A stretch of DNA of 64,000 nt from Tenodera sinensis (Eukaryota > Arthropoda > Insecta > Mantodea > Mantidae). Of the stretch, positions 1-11,214 are shown in pieces. The notes beneath the pieces are model-generated. The model saw nothing but the letters and a program-made list of their open reading frames with translations. It made no database searches and had not been told where the DNA came from. The stretch is from positions 3,952,501 through 4,016,500 of the forward strand of contig CM060972.1 of NCBI GenBank assembly GCA_030765045.1, written 5' to 3'. The position numbers and the translations under genes were made by a program. Every line of letters begins with the position of its first letter. Position 1 is the stretch's first letter.

Positions 1-550
1 GTTTACGTTCAACAGACACCACGCTGCGGTGTTTGTTTATGTACTGAACTAGTGAAAGTGACACCCATACAGTCTACAGTGTTGCCAGGTTGTTTTTGAC
101 AAAACAAAAATATCTCGTTAGGAAATGCTCAGAGACAAAGTTTGTGAAGGGGATATAATTATAACTAGAGGTAGGTTGAATGTCGTATGATACACAAGTT
201 TTGTTAGCGAGGTCCAGGCACAACATATAAACGGGTAGTTATATAACACAAGTGAACGAACCCCAGTAACACTCATCAACAAAACACGTTTCCAGCTTAG
301 GCAGGCAAATTAAACTGAGGTCATCGTTTTGAATAAATGAAGCCACTTCGTCACGTCTTTACCTGTTGCTTCTCGTATATGGCAGTCTTCAAAAGCAGAG
401 TTATCTAAGAATATACTATTAACTCCATAATTAGGTGCCTTTTCTACTTTCTCAGTACTTCTTTCACAATTCTTTCGTGGTATATCGCCTCAGCTACAGT
501 GAACAGACACTATACACTATACTATATGTATACCAAAGACAGGGTCGCTA
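1..550. other. Unassigned AT-rich DNA
   Basis: No coding frame, RNA gene or repeat relationship was recognised here. The sequence is AT-rich with no open frame of note on either strand. Confidence 0.5.
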
Positions 551-912
551 TTAACAAATTCTTTTGGTTGCGAGTCTAGCATTCCGGCTGTCATGTGTAC
601 ATCCGCGCATGCGTCCATCAAATAGTTCCCGCATTGTTAGGGAAGCGATCCTTAGCCGTTCTCCCTTCGCTTTTAATATTGAACACATATAATATTTATA
701 CATATATATATATTAAAATTAAACATGGAAATATTTATGACTTCTTTAAACAAAGTTAATTGTTTGCAACAATGAACATTAGTAACACGTTTTCGTCATT
801 TAACCAACTCATACCAACACCAAAAACAAATTACATTCTTAACAAATATTCACATAAACGATTTTCTTTTAGCGTCTTACAATATCCTGTCTCAACTATC
901 AAAAACAAGAAC
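551..912 (-). repeat. Rep-D dispersed repeat, minus copy
   Basis: Read on the minus strand, this stretch aligns nearly throughout with 41104-41450 on the plus strand. Shared landmarks, in order, are GAGACAG-ATATT, AAAATCGTTTATGTGAATAT, GGTTAAATGACGAAAACGTG, AAGTCATAAATATTTCC, GATCGCTTCCCTAACAATGC and GCATGCGCGGATGTACAC. The two copies lie 40 kb apart in opposite orientation. No coding capacity was seen, so this is a non-coding dispersed repeat or the 3' part of an unrecognised element. Confidence 0.75.
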
Positions 913-2264
913 CTGCTTTCACTTTTCTGAGAGTAGTATACTGGTAAAATGTTTAAATATAAAGAGGGATTTAAACTTTAAAAAATGACGGGTCAGCCAA
1001 AATGATTCAGAAATGTCTATAGAATATTTATATGATGTCATTTTCACCTAAACATATAACGCTCCGGTCGCTGTTGTGTAGGAGCCGACTGAGGAGGTCG
1101 GTGAAATGCCCCGTGAGGCGGTAGAGGCGAAACTATGCACATATACACGTAACGAATGTAATGTTCTTTACTAATTCGCGCGAAGACTTTAAAATGAAAG
1201 TAACCGAAGTGAAGAGACCCCGGGGACAGTAATGGAAATGTTGCGTGCGCGCATGCGTGTACTTTCCCGTGTTCTACATTCTTCTGTTACGCATAACGAT
1301 GTGAGATATGGACTTGTTGCTCATTGCAACAAAACTAGAACTGCCTCTAGCAAAAGGAACGGAATTATTGTTCAATTGACTTGCGAGCAGTTGAGAAGAA
1401 ACTAAATAACCTGGTCAGATATTGGCAACCTATACTATACACTATAAACCAACTTGATATTAAAACAAAAATAGTAGAAATACTTTCATTACATATTCAC
1501 TTCTGAATACAGCAGGACACTATACAAACAGATGTCAAAACTACGTAGTGTGTGGAATGTGACCAAATAAGGAGATGTCGGAAAGCTCGAAATTTATAAA
1601 TTTGATCACTTGTAAAGCCCTGAGTTAAATGCCTATTAGATTATTTTTGCATATAGTTAAAGGTTGAGGATATCGTACATCGTGAGGGAATGCGGATATT
1701 GGAGGGGAGGGGAGGAGAGGGGAAGTAAATACACGCAGTACAGTGCAGTGCGTGGACAGTGGCAGCAGCATTTCTCCCGGAACACTGTGTGTGTGTGTGT
1801 AACCCTGAGCTGTCTGGTCCGCCGTTACCAAGGCAGCCATTGTTACGTAAAATGGACCGGGCTACACGCTGGACAACGCCACCACGTCAAGGCCTGCAGG
1901 CCGACCGACCGACCGACCTGTCTCATTATTAATAACACCTATTCTCGCTCCAATTACCGGCAACTTTCAATATTTGGGCGGGTTACGTTTTAGTGGAATG
2001 CGCATGTGCCATTCACTTTCACACATGCTGCCCGCTCCACAAACCTCCCCTTCCTCCCCTCGCTCCCTCCATCATGCGTGCGTAAGATTACTACCTTCCA
2101 GCATTTCGGAATAAACTTTCACTTAACTACCCATAAATTATATTATATCTATGTTATACAAACTGATGCTGTGTTATTGTATACATCAACCACATATATC
2201 TCTCGCACTATTTATTAACGTGTTACGTAACAACCAGCCACTGGGGAAACTGTCACATTTCCCA
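913..2264. other. Unassigned region with GC-richer patches
   Basis: Two patches (about 1050-1290 and 1680-2080) are clearly richer in G+C and CpG than their surroundings. They hold a small hairpin (CCGAC-7 nt-GTCGG near 1086), an NRF-1-like palindrome near 1250, a purine-rich run at 1705-1725 and a short GACC run near 1900-1918. This could be a remnant of a promoter island, but no exon or known gene was recognised. The open frames of 60-110 codons here carry no recognisable domain. Confidence 0.4.
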
Positions 2265-2490
2265 AGTAAATTCAAAATCTTCGTGTCGCATCCTTGAAAG
2301 ACATTAAACTTAAACAGCAACTTTGGTATTCAACTCAGTTTCCATTGTTAGTTTACGCTGCTCACAGACACATAAAAGTTTTTCTAAAAATGCTGTTTCT
2401 TTTTAAATTGAGGGGCTCGCAAAACATCTGCTGAAATATCGATACTGTATTTTTGTGTGGAACACATAGTTCCCCTACTTATTGTAACCA
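2265..2490 (+). repeat. Rep-A fragment (3' half)
   Basis: Carries the Rep-A landmarks AAAATCTTCGTGTCGCATCC, TTGAAAGACATTAAAC, the CACAGACACA stretch and the CTCGCAAAACAT block, in the same order as the 19.2-19.5 kb copy. The family is described at 18430-19510. Confidence 0.7.
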
Positions 2491-3098
2491 CAGCGCAGAG
2501 AAAACAAAATTGCTTCAAACTATCGTCATTAAGTCCGCATGAATGGCAGGCATGTGATATTTGTAAAGTTTCCTCCATGCACCCACCTGCTTTCCCGGAA
2601 CAACACTCGTAGAGTGTCAACATATGCAGCTGTGCATTGCCGGGAAAACCAGATCAATCGATCTTCACCTTCCAGCGTACCTAATGTGAGATGGTGGGCT
2701 AATCATATGGATGTACAGAATCTAAGTCGTGCTCCATCATCTTGACGCCCACTGGAAGCTGCAAGACAAACATTCACATCATTACCCACAATCAAAATGT
2801 CTTTTACTAATGTTTCTAACTGATTAAAGACACTATTTCATTTATAGGTACTGTTATGAGTTGCAGATACATGAGGAAAGCATCTTAATTTTAATACAAA
2901 GTAAATATTTATTCTAACTTTCTCTCGCTACTTCAAAGACCTAAAATACACAAATTGCTTCGCTTATTTTTTCAACAGAACGCTTGAATCCAAAAAAAAG
3001 AAAGTACCAACACAGGAAACAAAACCAGCTAAACCCTACAAAACACGCTAACTCGGTACAGAGGCATTAAGACACCTGGTCATTTTTCTACAAATGAT
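2491..3098. other. Unassigned AT-rich DNA
   Basis: No gene, RNA or repeat relationship recognised. Short frames on both strands lack any known motif. Confidence 0.4.
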
Positions 3099-3172
3099 CA
3101 CTTTTAATCAGTGTCGGCAACTGTATCCCATAAATCGCTAAAACAATTTACTACAATCAACTGTCTTTTTAA
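3099..3172 (+). repeat. Rep-B, left part, interrupted by piggyBac
   Basis: Begins with the Rep-B start (GTCGGCAACTGTATCCCATA) and breaks off at a TTAA (3169-3172), where the piggyBac remnant starts. The rest of this Rep-B copy resumes at 5185. The copy carries an internal deletion relative to the 27.0 and 37.5 kb copies. Confidence 0.75.
3149..3172 (+). repeat. Direct repeat flanking the piggyBac remnant, left
   Basis: This 24-bp stretch ending in TTAA recurs at 5185-5208 with one mismatch. TTAA is the canonical piggyBac target, but a flanking repeat of 24 bp is much longer than the expected 4-bp duplication. Confidence 0.7.
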
Positions 3173-5184
3173 CCCTTTGAAGCATAGTGGTTACAACATG
3201 TAACCACCTTTTCAAAACTCTGTTTCTTCCCACTTATGCACGGTGGTTACACACCACAACCACTGCGCTGCAATCACTGGACGCTAGTGAATGGGAGGAA
3301 ATTTGTTGTTGTCAAGTTCTTTGCTTTTGGAGTGCACAAATAAAGATGTCTGGTGTTATGGTGTGGCACTCGTGCCTGAAAATCGTGCCAAGGATTGGTA
3401 TTTGAATTATATTGATGAAATATCAAAACCAGGCACATTTTATGCGAAAATATATATGCCTAGAACTTACAGAATATATTGCAATAATGAAAATAACGTA
3501 CGCATGTGTTACGTTCACTCAGTTTTGGAAAAGTTGTGTGGTTTCACAGCATAACCACTATGCAAGTAGGTTACAGTAGGCACATAACCTATAAAATGAA
3601 TATTTGTTTCAGTCATGTCTACAAAAAAGAAGTGCGATATGCATGGACATACAATTTTGGAGAATTTGGAAGAAAATATATATGAAATATTGGACGAAAT
3701 TCCCAGTGATATTGATTCTTTGGACAATTTTATCTCAGATAGTAAAGAAATAGATGTCAGGTAATTAGACAATGAATCAGTTTCTGTAATTGAGGATAAT
3801 GGAAATGTGGATAGTGGAAATGAATCTTTTCAAGCAGTTTCTGTTTTCATTGAGAATACAGAAGACAGCGATGACGAGCACCACTGAATGTGCGGTTATT
3901 GGGTATGGATGGAATATGGGAAAAGAAACGGTGGAGTTTTGACACTTGTATGTTTGTGAAAGCATGTGGCCCAAATATTCCTATGACTGTGGAGTCACCT
4001 ACTGATATCCTTTTGCATTTGTTTACTGAGGAAATTCTGGAACATCTAACATATCACACTAATTTGTATGCTACTCAATCGGGTAAGCAGTTTGAACCAG
4101 CTACTTTGAATGAAATTAGAGTATTTTTAGGTATAAACACAATGATGGGAGTGAAAAGACTGCCTGCGTATAGAGACTATTGGTCCAGTAACCCGCAACT
4201 TCAGGATCCATATATTGCTTCTCTAATGTCAGTAAATAGATTTGGCTGGTTTCTGACAAATTTGCATCTGAACAATAATATCCTGCAGCCAAAATCGGAA
4301 GAATTAGGTTACAACAAGCTTTACAAGCTACGTCCACTACTGGATACCCCCAGTAGAACATACAATCTTACAACTCAGGTCAATGCCAGTCTGTGGATGA
4401 AAGCATGATGAAGTTCAAGGGTTGTAGTGCCATCAAGCAGTATATGCCAAACAAACCAACAAAGAAAGTCTACAATGTTTTGGTTCGTGCTGGTGAGAGT
4501 GGCTTCGATTGTGAATTTCAAATTTATACTGGAAATGTATAAAATGCCAGAGAGTTGAACTTAGGTAAAAGGGTAGTGCAAGATCTTACTAGAGAATTGG
4601 TTGGTGGCAATTACAAAGTTTTCTTTGACAACTTTTTTACCAGTGTGGGGCTGATGCTCTCGCTGAAGCAGCAAGAAAATGGCGGCACCGTATATTTTGG
4701 CATTTTTTTTATGTCACCCTGACAAATGCTTTATTCTGATGGTTTAGTTGGTGCAACGCTGCCATCACCAAAAGGAAGAAAACCTTTACCCAAACCAGTA
4801 AGTTACTTCAAACCTTCTGTTCCCTATGAGAAGACATTCGACAAGGCAGCTCACATGCCACTATGTGGATCATCAAAACGCTGTGCCCAGTGTAGCACTA
4901 AAGCAGAACCACACAGGAGTAAATGGGCCTGCAGTATCTGTCAAGTAGCACTATGTTTAAATGAGACAAAAAGGCTGTTTCCTACTGTACCATTCAAAGT
5001 GAGCCTGTGTCAATAGTAGTGCTATGTTGCATAGTGGTTTCACCAAGTAACCACCATTTTTCAAAAACCAAAATACATCGTTTTGAAAATATTTCTATGT
5101 TAATCCCTACCTTAGATCACAATAAATGTATTTTTAGTTCAATTTCGCTGTCCTTTATCTTTCCCTAAATGCGTGCTTACAATG
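3173..5184 (+). mobile_element. Degenerate piggyBac-type DNA transposon
   Basis: The element starts CCCTTTGAAG immediately after a TTAA, the usual arrangement for a piggyBac left end. Near-palindromic blocks GTGGTTAC-5 nt-GTAACCAC at about 3187-3208 and a weaker copy at about 5035-5057 sit near both ends. A frameshifted piggyBac-type transposase lies between them (separate entry). A right-end CCC..GGG inverted repeat was not found, so that edge is set from the flanking 24-bp direct repeat. The host sequence on both sides is one Rep-B copy, which supports a real insertion. It is too damaged to be autonomous. Confidence 0.8.
3615..5016 (+). pseudogene. piggyBac-type transposase, broken
   Basis: The family encodes a DDE-type cut-and-paste transposase. 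Pieces appear in order in different frames. 3615-3888 is an acidic N-terminal segment (starts MSTKKKCDMH) with an in-frame stop at 3762-3764. 3890-4408 is the start of the DDE_Tnp_1_7-type domain (FLGINTMMGVKRLPAYRDYW). After a frameshift near 4380 come SVDESMMKFKG, with the first catalytic Asp codon at 4396-4398, and VFFDNFFTS, with the second at 4627-4629. There is a stop at about 4540. 4726-5016 is a Cys-rich tail with CAQC and CSIC pairs, as in the C-terminal zinc-binding region of the family. The third acidic residue region is missing or unrecognisable between 4720 and 4800, which suggests an internal deletion. At least two frameshifts and two stops make this a pseudogene. Confidence 0.85.
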
Positions 5185-5500
5185 TACTACAGTCAACTGT
5201 CTTTTTAATCATTGGTCTTTTAATAATTCATGTATTTTTTCAGAAGAAAGATTATTTGTTAATGTTAAAAATAAAGTAAAATTTAAGATTATAAACTCGT
5301 GTTCTGTTATAACAACAAGATGAGATCGAAATACATATAATTTTTGGGTTTCGTTTTCCTCAGTTCGCAGTGCTGAGTAACTCAAACTATACTAATCGAA
5401 ATAAATATATTTTAGGTTATTTTGTTAACACATTTCAAAATGTTCTAGCCAAATCTTTGCAATATAGTATTTAAATTGACATTTTACGATTAGCGTGTAT
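5185..5500 (+). repeat. Rep-B, right part, resuming after piggyBac
   Basis: Starts with the second copy of the 24-bp direct repeat and continues with the Rep-B blocks AATAATTCATGTATTTTT, AGAAAGATTATTTGTTAATG, TGGGTTTCGTTTTCCTCAGT and the GCAGTGCTGAGTAACTCAA block. The right terminus of the family (CTCGAGAATTTATAGGTTAG) is missing. Confidence 0.75.
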
Positions 5501-5884
5501 ACAAACAGTGTCAGAATGACGGGGAATCTTCACTTGAACAAGTACATGAAATACTAGAACATTAAAAGCAACACAAAAAGGAAACACGCAAACTGTGTGG
5601 TTTATATTAAACTACCATTTCATTTTGTCTAGTTTCAAAGAGATTTAACGTAAATATATAGGTAATATTTATAATGGTAAATTACACTTCAGAAGGCCTT
5701 ACTTGATAATTATTTAATATACAAGGTAATTAGGTGTTTGTTCTTATAGTTTTATTGTTTTCTGTTCACTAAAATACTCAAAGCATGTGCTATTTCTTAT
5801 CACTTGCAGTCACTCGCCATTTTTTGGAATAACATAACTTCTACTTAGATTACTTATGTATGTTCCTCATTTATCTGTGTTTAT

Positions 5885-6049
5885 TGTTACCGCCCAGGTT
5901 TCACAGAACCCTTGCACTGGGCGTGTTGCTAGGTCTACAAGTCCCAGTATAAAGTGCTGTGCATATATCAACCCTGTTTGTTTGCACTTGCTGCTCTGGA
6001 GAAAGTAAATCTAACCCTATTCCTGCAGAGCGTGTTGTTGTCTCATACA
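5885..6049 (+). mobile_element. Probable solo LTR (165 bp)
   Basis: The segment begins TG, ends CA and is flanked by perfect 6-bp direct repeats GTTTAT (5879-5884 and 6050-6055). Inside are a 7-bp-stem hairpin (CGCCCAG/CTGGGCG), then a TATA-like AGTATAAAGTG about 70 bp from the start, then a stretch that could be R/U5 ending in TGTCTCATACA. This is the plan of a short LTR left by recombination, or of a TRIM. It is very short and only one copy is visible here, so the call rests on termini, flanks and TATA box alone. Which strand would be transcribed follows from the TATA motif. Confidence 0.5.
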
Positions 6050-6260
6050 GTTTATGATACGAGGATAAGTACCCTACCTACTAGTGAACTGGCAAATAGA
6101 CAACTGCCAATTAACTAAGACGTATAAGGTAATTCATTGGCTAGTTTAAGCTTTCGGTTCTGTACCGAACATTTCGACGTTATAATAACTCTTAGTATTC
6201 TTGTGCATGACTAAATTTTCATGAAAGTAGGGAACAAGAATATACATACGTACGTTTCAC

Positions 6261-6738
6261 AAGTAATATGACAAGAAGTCTGGCCTAACGTATAAATTCT
6301 CGAGTAGAGTGAGAGTCAGACCGTCCAATTATATTTATATGCACGTGGTCATTCATTCAGTTGCCAACTGTACCCCGTAAAATTCGCTGAAAAACTATTT
6401 ATTACACATTACAATATATTAGCAATCAAACTATTACTCCATTTTAATTTGACAACTGCGTTTTTAACAATCTTGTTAATAATTAATGTATTTATTCAGT
6501 AGAAAAGTTATTTGTTGATCTTAAAGGCTTGTTTGAGATTATAAACTGGTTTTGTTATAATAGCAAAAGAAGATTGAAATGCATGTAGTTCTTGGGTTTC
6601 GTTTTCCTCAGTTGGCAGTGCTGAACTGGTGAGATGTATTTAAATTGACATTTTATTTATATAAATATAATTCGACGGTGTGACTCTCACTCCGCTCGAG
6701 AATTTATAGGTTAGGTCAGACTTATTATCATATTACTT
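6261..6738 (+). repeat. Rep-B copy with about 78-bp inverted termini
   Basis: The right end (6661-6738) carries the usual Rep-B terminus GACTCTCACTCCGCTCGAGA, TTATAGGTTAGGTCAGAC and TATCATATTACTT. The left end (6261-6340) is the same sequence in reverse complement, with about 85 percent identity by eye. A standard Rep-B body (6345-6660) lies between. Other copies in the window lack the inverted left arm, so this is a foldback version. Confidence 0.75.
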
Positions 6739-6794
6739 AATTAAATAATTAAATCTGTGATTAGTCATATCATGACCTGTTGTATTAATTTATG

Positions 6795-7200
6795 TTTAGA
6801 TGGTAGATTGCTAGGACAGTTCCCATATTTAAGAAAGGTGATATGAATATACCAGAAACTTAAATCGCAATAGCAGCTGTTCTTATATTAGGCAAAGTTT
6901 TTGAAAGTGTTATTTTCCATTAATCAAGGTTATATAAAATAACATTCTGAGCCCTTCAAAATTTGTCTTTTCTCCAGGTAGAAGTATACATATTGTTTGA
7001 AAGTGTCGTTAGCTAGTATATTATGGTAATTGCAAATTAAGTGAGAATCTGCTTCCACAAAACAAAGCCACGAGAATTGTATGCCATACTTCTTATAATG
7101 TAGACCACTTTTTAATCATCAGAAAATTTTAACAATGTATAATTGTTATATATTACAATTACATCCATAAGAATGTATATAAAATTAATTGAACAAACAT
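6795..7200 (+). pseudogene. LINE reverse transcriptase relic (LINE-B)
   Basis: Frame pieces on the plus strand read TVPIFKKGDMNIPET, then after a stop ILGKVFESVIF (about 6808-6915), then LSPSKFVFSPGRS (about 6945-6990). These are conserved motifs of the fingers region of non-LTR retrotransposon RTs (VPIFKKGD, LSKVFE, LSxxQxGFxPGRS). About 60 bp on, QNKATRIVCHTSYNVDHFL (about 7055-7115) resembles the post-RT thumb motif (QKKALRII). The palm with the FADD box has been deleted. Stops and frameshifts abound. Confidence 0.7.
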
Positions 7201-7227
7201 GTAGACACATAAATTACATGTTCGATT

Positions 7228-7300
7228 CATCAGGGGCTCTAATGACCTAGCTGTCGAAAGGGCCCTTAAACCCTAATCACTTACTCACTCACTCACTCGA
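7228..7300 (+). repeat. LINE/SINE-type 3' tail with (ACTC)n
   Basis: The block GGGGCTCTAATGACCTAGCT followed by GGGCCCTTAAACCC and a short ACTC repeat resembles the common insect retroposon 3' end (gctgatgacc...cccttaaac + short tandem tail). A related block at 41815-41872 ends in CCAAT repeats instead. It sits downstream of the LINE-B relic and may be its 3' end. Confidence 0.5.
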
Positions 7301-7544
7301 TTCACCAGACTGAAGAAATTTAAGGGTAGTAACAAGCATAAAACCTATAATAGACTTGGTGACTATATGAATGTAGTACAGTTTATTGATGGACTATGTA
7401 TTTTCCAATTTGGATGAATTTTTTAACTAGATGTTAATGTATGAAAGGTGAGTTTAACCTCAACTTTTCACAACTGTATGTCCTTCTAGGAGAATGAGCC
7501 TACGCTCTACAGTTGAAACAATAGCACGCAATACACGTTCTCTT

Positions 7545-7660
7545 AGTTTAATCGGCAACACAAAAACATGATACACATTAAAATCCGCCCATGCCTAAGG
7601 CGGGATTCGAATGTGACTAACAGTCACTCACTTTCGAGACCTTAGTGTGGCCTTTCAAGG
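7545..7660 (-). repeat. Possible tRNA-derived SINE fragment
   Basis: On the minus strand the segment contains a box-B-like CATTCGAATCCCGCC followed by CTTAGGCATGGGCGGATTTT, a layout seen in tRNA-derived insect SINEs. No clear box A is visible, so this is a weak call. Confidence 0.35.
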
Positions 7661-10229
7661 TGGAAAACTCATAAGAAAGGAAGGGGCGGTAGAACAATTG
7701 TAATTAACGCCATTTGTACCTTCCAAAACTGTCATTGGTTTCTTTATCGACTTGAGAATACCAACACCTGATTCCATACACACCGTCCCTACTGCTGCAT
7801 TTTCCGTCTTTTGAATTATGTTACTATATAAATATTCTATAGATACCTGTGAATTACTTTGGACATTTTCCCTACCGCCATTTTTAAAACCGCAGCGACA
7901 TCTTTGTACATTTCAGTTTTGCTACTATTTGCATGTAAATTTGCACGCATAATATCAAACATAATATCTAAAGTTTCATATATGTATGCATTGCATGATT
8001 ACTTCATTCTTTGCATCACAAAAATAATGCATGCTTCATAAAACAAAACTGTTTTAACATCAGCTTAAATAAAATCTAAAGTATCAGAAAATGCCATTAG
8101 CAAACTTCTCTGAAGAATGTGAAGACAGTTTTTTAAAGAACTGATTTTTCGCTGATAGTTAATTGTATTATTTGATGGAAAATTAGTTAAACCAAACTGC
8201 ACGAAACCGCAGCGCAGTGGTGTTGGTACACCTGGACACGGAGCAAACGAGACCACCGCTGATTTTGTTCTGCTTACGTCACAAATTGGTACCCGTGCAA
8301 ACTTAGGAAACATTTAAAATATTCGGAAATTATGGTCATTCACGATGATAATCAAGTGTAGCATTAAATTAACGTGATGAACGACATTCACAATGAAAAC
8401 AGTAACATGTTCGATCTTCTTCCTACCCAATAACTAAATGTAAAACTTAGGTTAGGTTAAGTAGTAAGTTAATAAGGGATTTTAACCTTGTAACTGCTCA
8501 CGCTTTTATTATAATTTTCTTCATAGTTATACCCATTGAACTGTTGTTAAAGTTAAGTTTAATACTCCTATAAATAATAATTTTTCATTAAATTAATAAG
8601 AAAATTTAATCAATCCTAAAATGTGACGTTGGTAATGCTGTTGATATTATTAAATGCCATTGGTAGCATAGAAAGAAGGTTAATGTTCTCAAATAATGAC
8701 ATATTGGATGAAAAATAAGCGTAACAGTGCACGGTTAAATTAATGTGACCATTCACAACGATAAGTAAACTTTGCAATAACGAAGCTCGTAGCAGTTTAG
8801 GTACATTGGGTATTTTCTTGCTACTAAACAAATTCTGATGTTGTATGTAAACTTTTATTTGTGTATCTATGCTCTAGAAATTGTCGCCTTAGGCCGTTTT
8901 CCTATTTACTTCAGATTAATCATGCGTGAAATATAACATTCTCGTAGCTTAGGTTAGGTTAGGTGACTAATGTTCATGTAAGTTTGTATTTACGTCATGT
9001 ATGGATTAGTTGTATTATCTGGTCCAAGCTTTTATGTTTATGGTTAATTTTCAAACATGTATTGTTATTTAAATATGCTTTTACTGTTTATACCTTCTCG
9101 CTGACTTCTGTATCGGTTTCAAATTTGATATAATGAGGTTAGGACTCTCTGTTTTGTAAGTCTGAATATGTGTAAAAAGATATGGTTATTTTACATCTGA
9201 AACTGATTAGGTATATTTAAGAAACTCGCAAAATGCATTTACAGAAGATTGTTTTTTCTTAATTTTAAAGTGATTATCTCTTGTTTTCTGCCAGTTTATG
9301 CATTTGTTGTATTATATAGTTTGTGTTTTACTTACATTCAATGTTACCGGAACTCTGTGCTCGGGGGAAGATACATATATCCACATAGCATACATACATA
9401 CATACAAGTTGAAAGGAGTTTTTAATGTACAAAAGCACAATGAAGTTAGTTTTCCTTCGTGAATCTGCGGATGTAATACAGAATGACGTAGTAAGTGTGT
9501 AAATGGGTACGTAATGAGTTGTCTAACAGTAGTTTTCTTTTTCCTCTTTCAGCTGTTCCCTTCTTACTATCTTGCGCGCGCACACACACTATAGATGAAA
9601 GTGCTGAAGTCTTCAACTCTAAATTGTCTCATTCCTGATATAATTTAAATATCAGGTGCAAAGGAACTCATTGCGTTAATTTACACAGTTCTAGATCTCA
9701 GTATTTGGAACACATTTTAGATCTTACGTTTTTGTCTCTGACCATTCTTCGGTAATTTTTTGTGTGATTTTGTAGGTCATTTTAAAAGTACTTTTAGGTT
9801 ATGAAAATCCGGGTGGTGTTGGTAATAGTGTTGAGGATAGAGAGATAACCAATCAGGTAGTTACATATTTCTAAGAATACTTATGATAGGTGACCACATG
9901 GTGGCACGTGACCTTGAGTGGGCTGGTGCCGGAACTAACAGCAGCTCCTTGGTGCTACTGCATCTACGCGTGTCCAACAATGGTGCGTATTTACTGGGAA
10001 ATCCAACACTTGTCCCATATCTCTCACTTCATTTATTATTCCTGTATTTTCACTTTCTCTACCATACGTACGTATACTTGAAGTAAGCAGAAGAAATACA
10101 AAAAAAGCATTTTTAGAAAAAAGCAATGTGCATATGTATGTCTGAACAGATTTGTTATTTAAGTGCAGCATGTTTCAAGTATTGCATACAAATATCAGCG
10201 AGAAAACATACTCGTCCCAACTATCCTTC
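7661..10229. other. Unassigned region
   Basis: AT-rich DNA without a supportable gene. It contains GGTTAGGTTAGG-like runs near 8450 and 8950, a short CA run near 9580, and two loosely similar stretches near 8330-8400 and 8735-8770. Open frames of 60-80 codons carry no known motif. Confidence 0.4.
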
Positions 10230-10485
10230 ACACGGAACATTTTTTGAAAATTCAATTTTCTCAAAAAAGGTTCACGATTTTTATTAAATTAAAATAACTT
10301 ATGTATATTTAAGATATTTTCCGGACAAATGAAATGTGTATGTTCAATTTCCTGTGAATATTCTCTGAAGTCCTCTTTATTCTGAATGACTTTTGTACAA
10401 CTGGTAAGCTGTAAGATGTAAAATATTACTACAAAAATTTGTATTTCCTTCAAACATACAATTTGTCAAGAATAATTTTTTTTTT
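10230..10485 (-). repeat. Rep-A fragment (middle part)
   Basis: In reverse orientation this holds the Rep-A middle blocks: the TTTTGAAAATTCAATTTTCTC region, GACAAATGAAATGT, the CTGAATGACTTTTGTAC block and a diverged form of the ACTGGTAAACCGTAAGAGAT block. Confidence 0.65.
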
Positions 10486-10559
10486 GTTGCGAACCCAAGC
10501 GTTTTCGACATAATCATTGTCATCGGTTTCAACTTTGGAACACACTTTTATCAAATAAA

Positions 10560-10880
10560 AAGCTTCTCTCCTTTTTCTACTTCCTCGTGGTTCAACTGCT
10601 TCTCCACTTCTCCTCGCTCACTTCCACCTCCTGGTACTTCTACTTCTCATCTTCTGCTTCCTTTTTCGTCTTTCTTTTCCTCCATCCTCTCCTTTCCCAC
10701 CTCTTCTTCTTCTTCTTCTTCTTCTTCTCCCACCTCCTCCTGCTTCTCCACTTTCTCCTTGTCCCCTTCCTCCTCCGCCTCCTCCTCCTCCCCTATACCT
10801 TCTCCGCTTCCTCCCCCTTCTCCGCTTTCTTCTGCTTCTCCTCACATGCCCTTCTCCTCCTCCTTTTCCTCCTGCCTCTT
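10560..10880 (+). repeat. Polypyrimidine tract, about 320 bp
   Basis: The plus strand is almost pure C/T with imperfect TTC, CTC and CTCC repeats, including a clean TTC run near 10704-10726. The Ser/Leu/Phe-rich frame on one strand and the Arg/Gly-rich frame on the other are by-products of this composition, not genes. Confidence 0.85.
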
Positions 10881-11214
10881 TGCCATGTAAAGAAAATGAA
10901 ATGTCAAAGCTATCACGTATCTACCAGTTCCTAAATATTTGATTATTATTTAAGTCTACTCTATTGTCATATTCCCCTTGTACATATGTATAAGGAACTG
11001 TGAAATAAAACCAGATTATCTCAGAGTAGCGGAAATGCTGCTGATGATTACTGAAGGCCGCACATGAGCGAGGTTCTGTCGCCAGTGTTTGCCTTGTTAA
11101 ACGCTTACCGCCTCTGTTGACTTCATGCGCAGGACTTAGCCTGTATTTATAACTAGGAATTTTATGTTTCCGAACAGGTGTTGTGCTGACGTCCTTGTGA
11201 TACAGGACAACCTT

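Noticed and set aside
8065..8831. Diverged duplication between 8.1-8.4 kb and 8.6-8.8 kb
   Set aside because: Shared words (CATTCAC-ACGATAA, AATGCCATT) are too few and short to support homology by eye.
8430..8970. Telomere-like TTAGG repeats
   Set aside because: Only two or three GGTTAGG words occur at each place, common in insect intergenic DNA; no tandem array.
10587..10934. 115-codon Ser/Leu/Phe-rich frame and its Arg/Gly-rich antisense partner
   Set aside because: By-products of the polypyrimidine tract.
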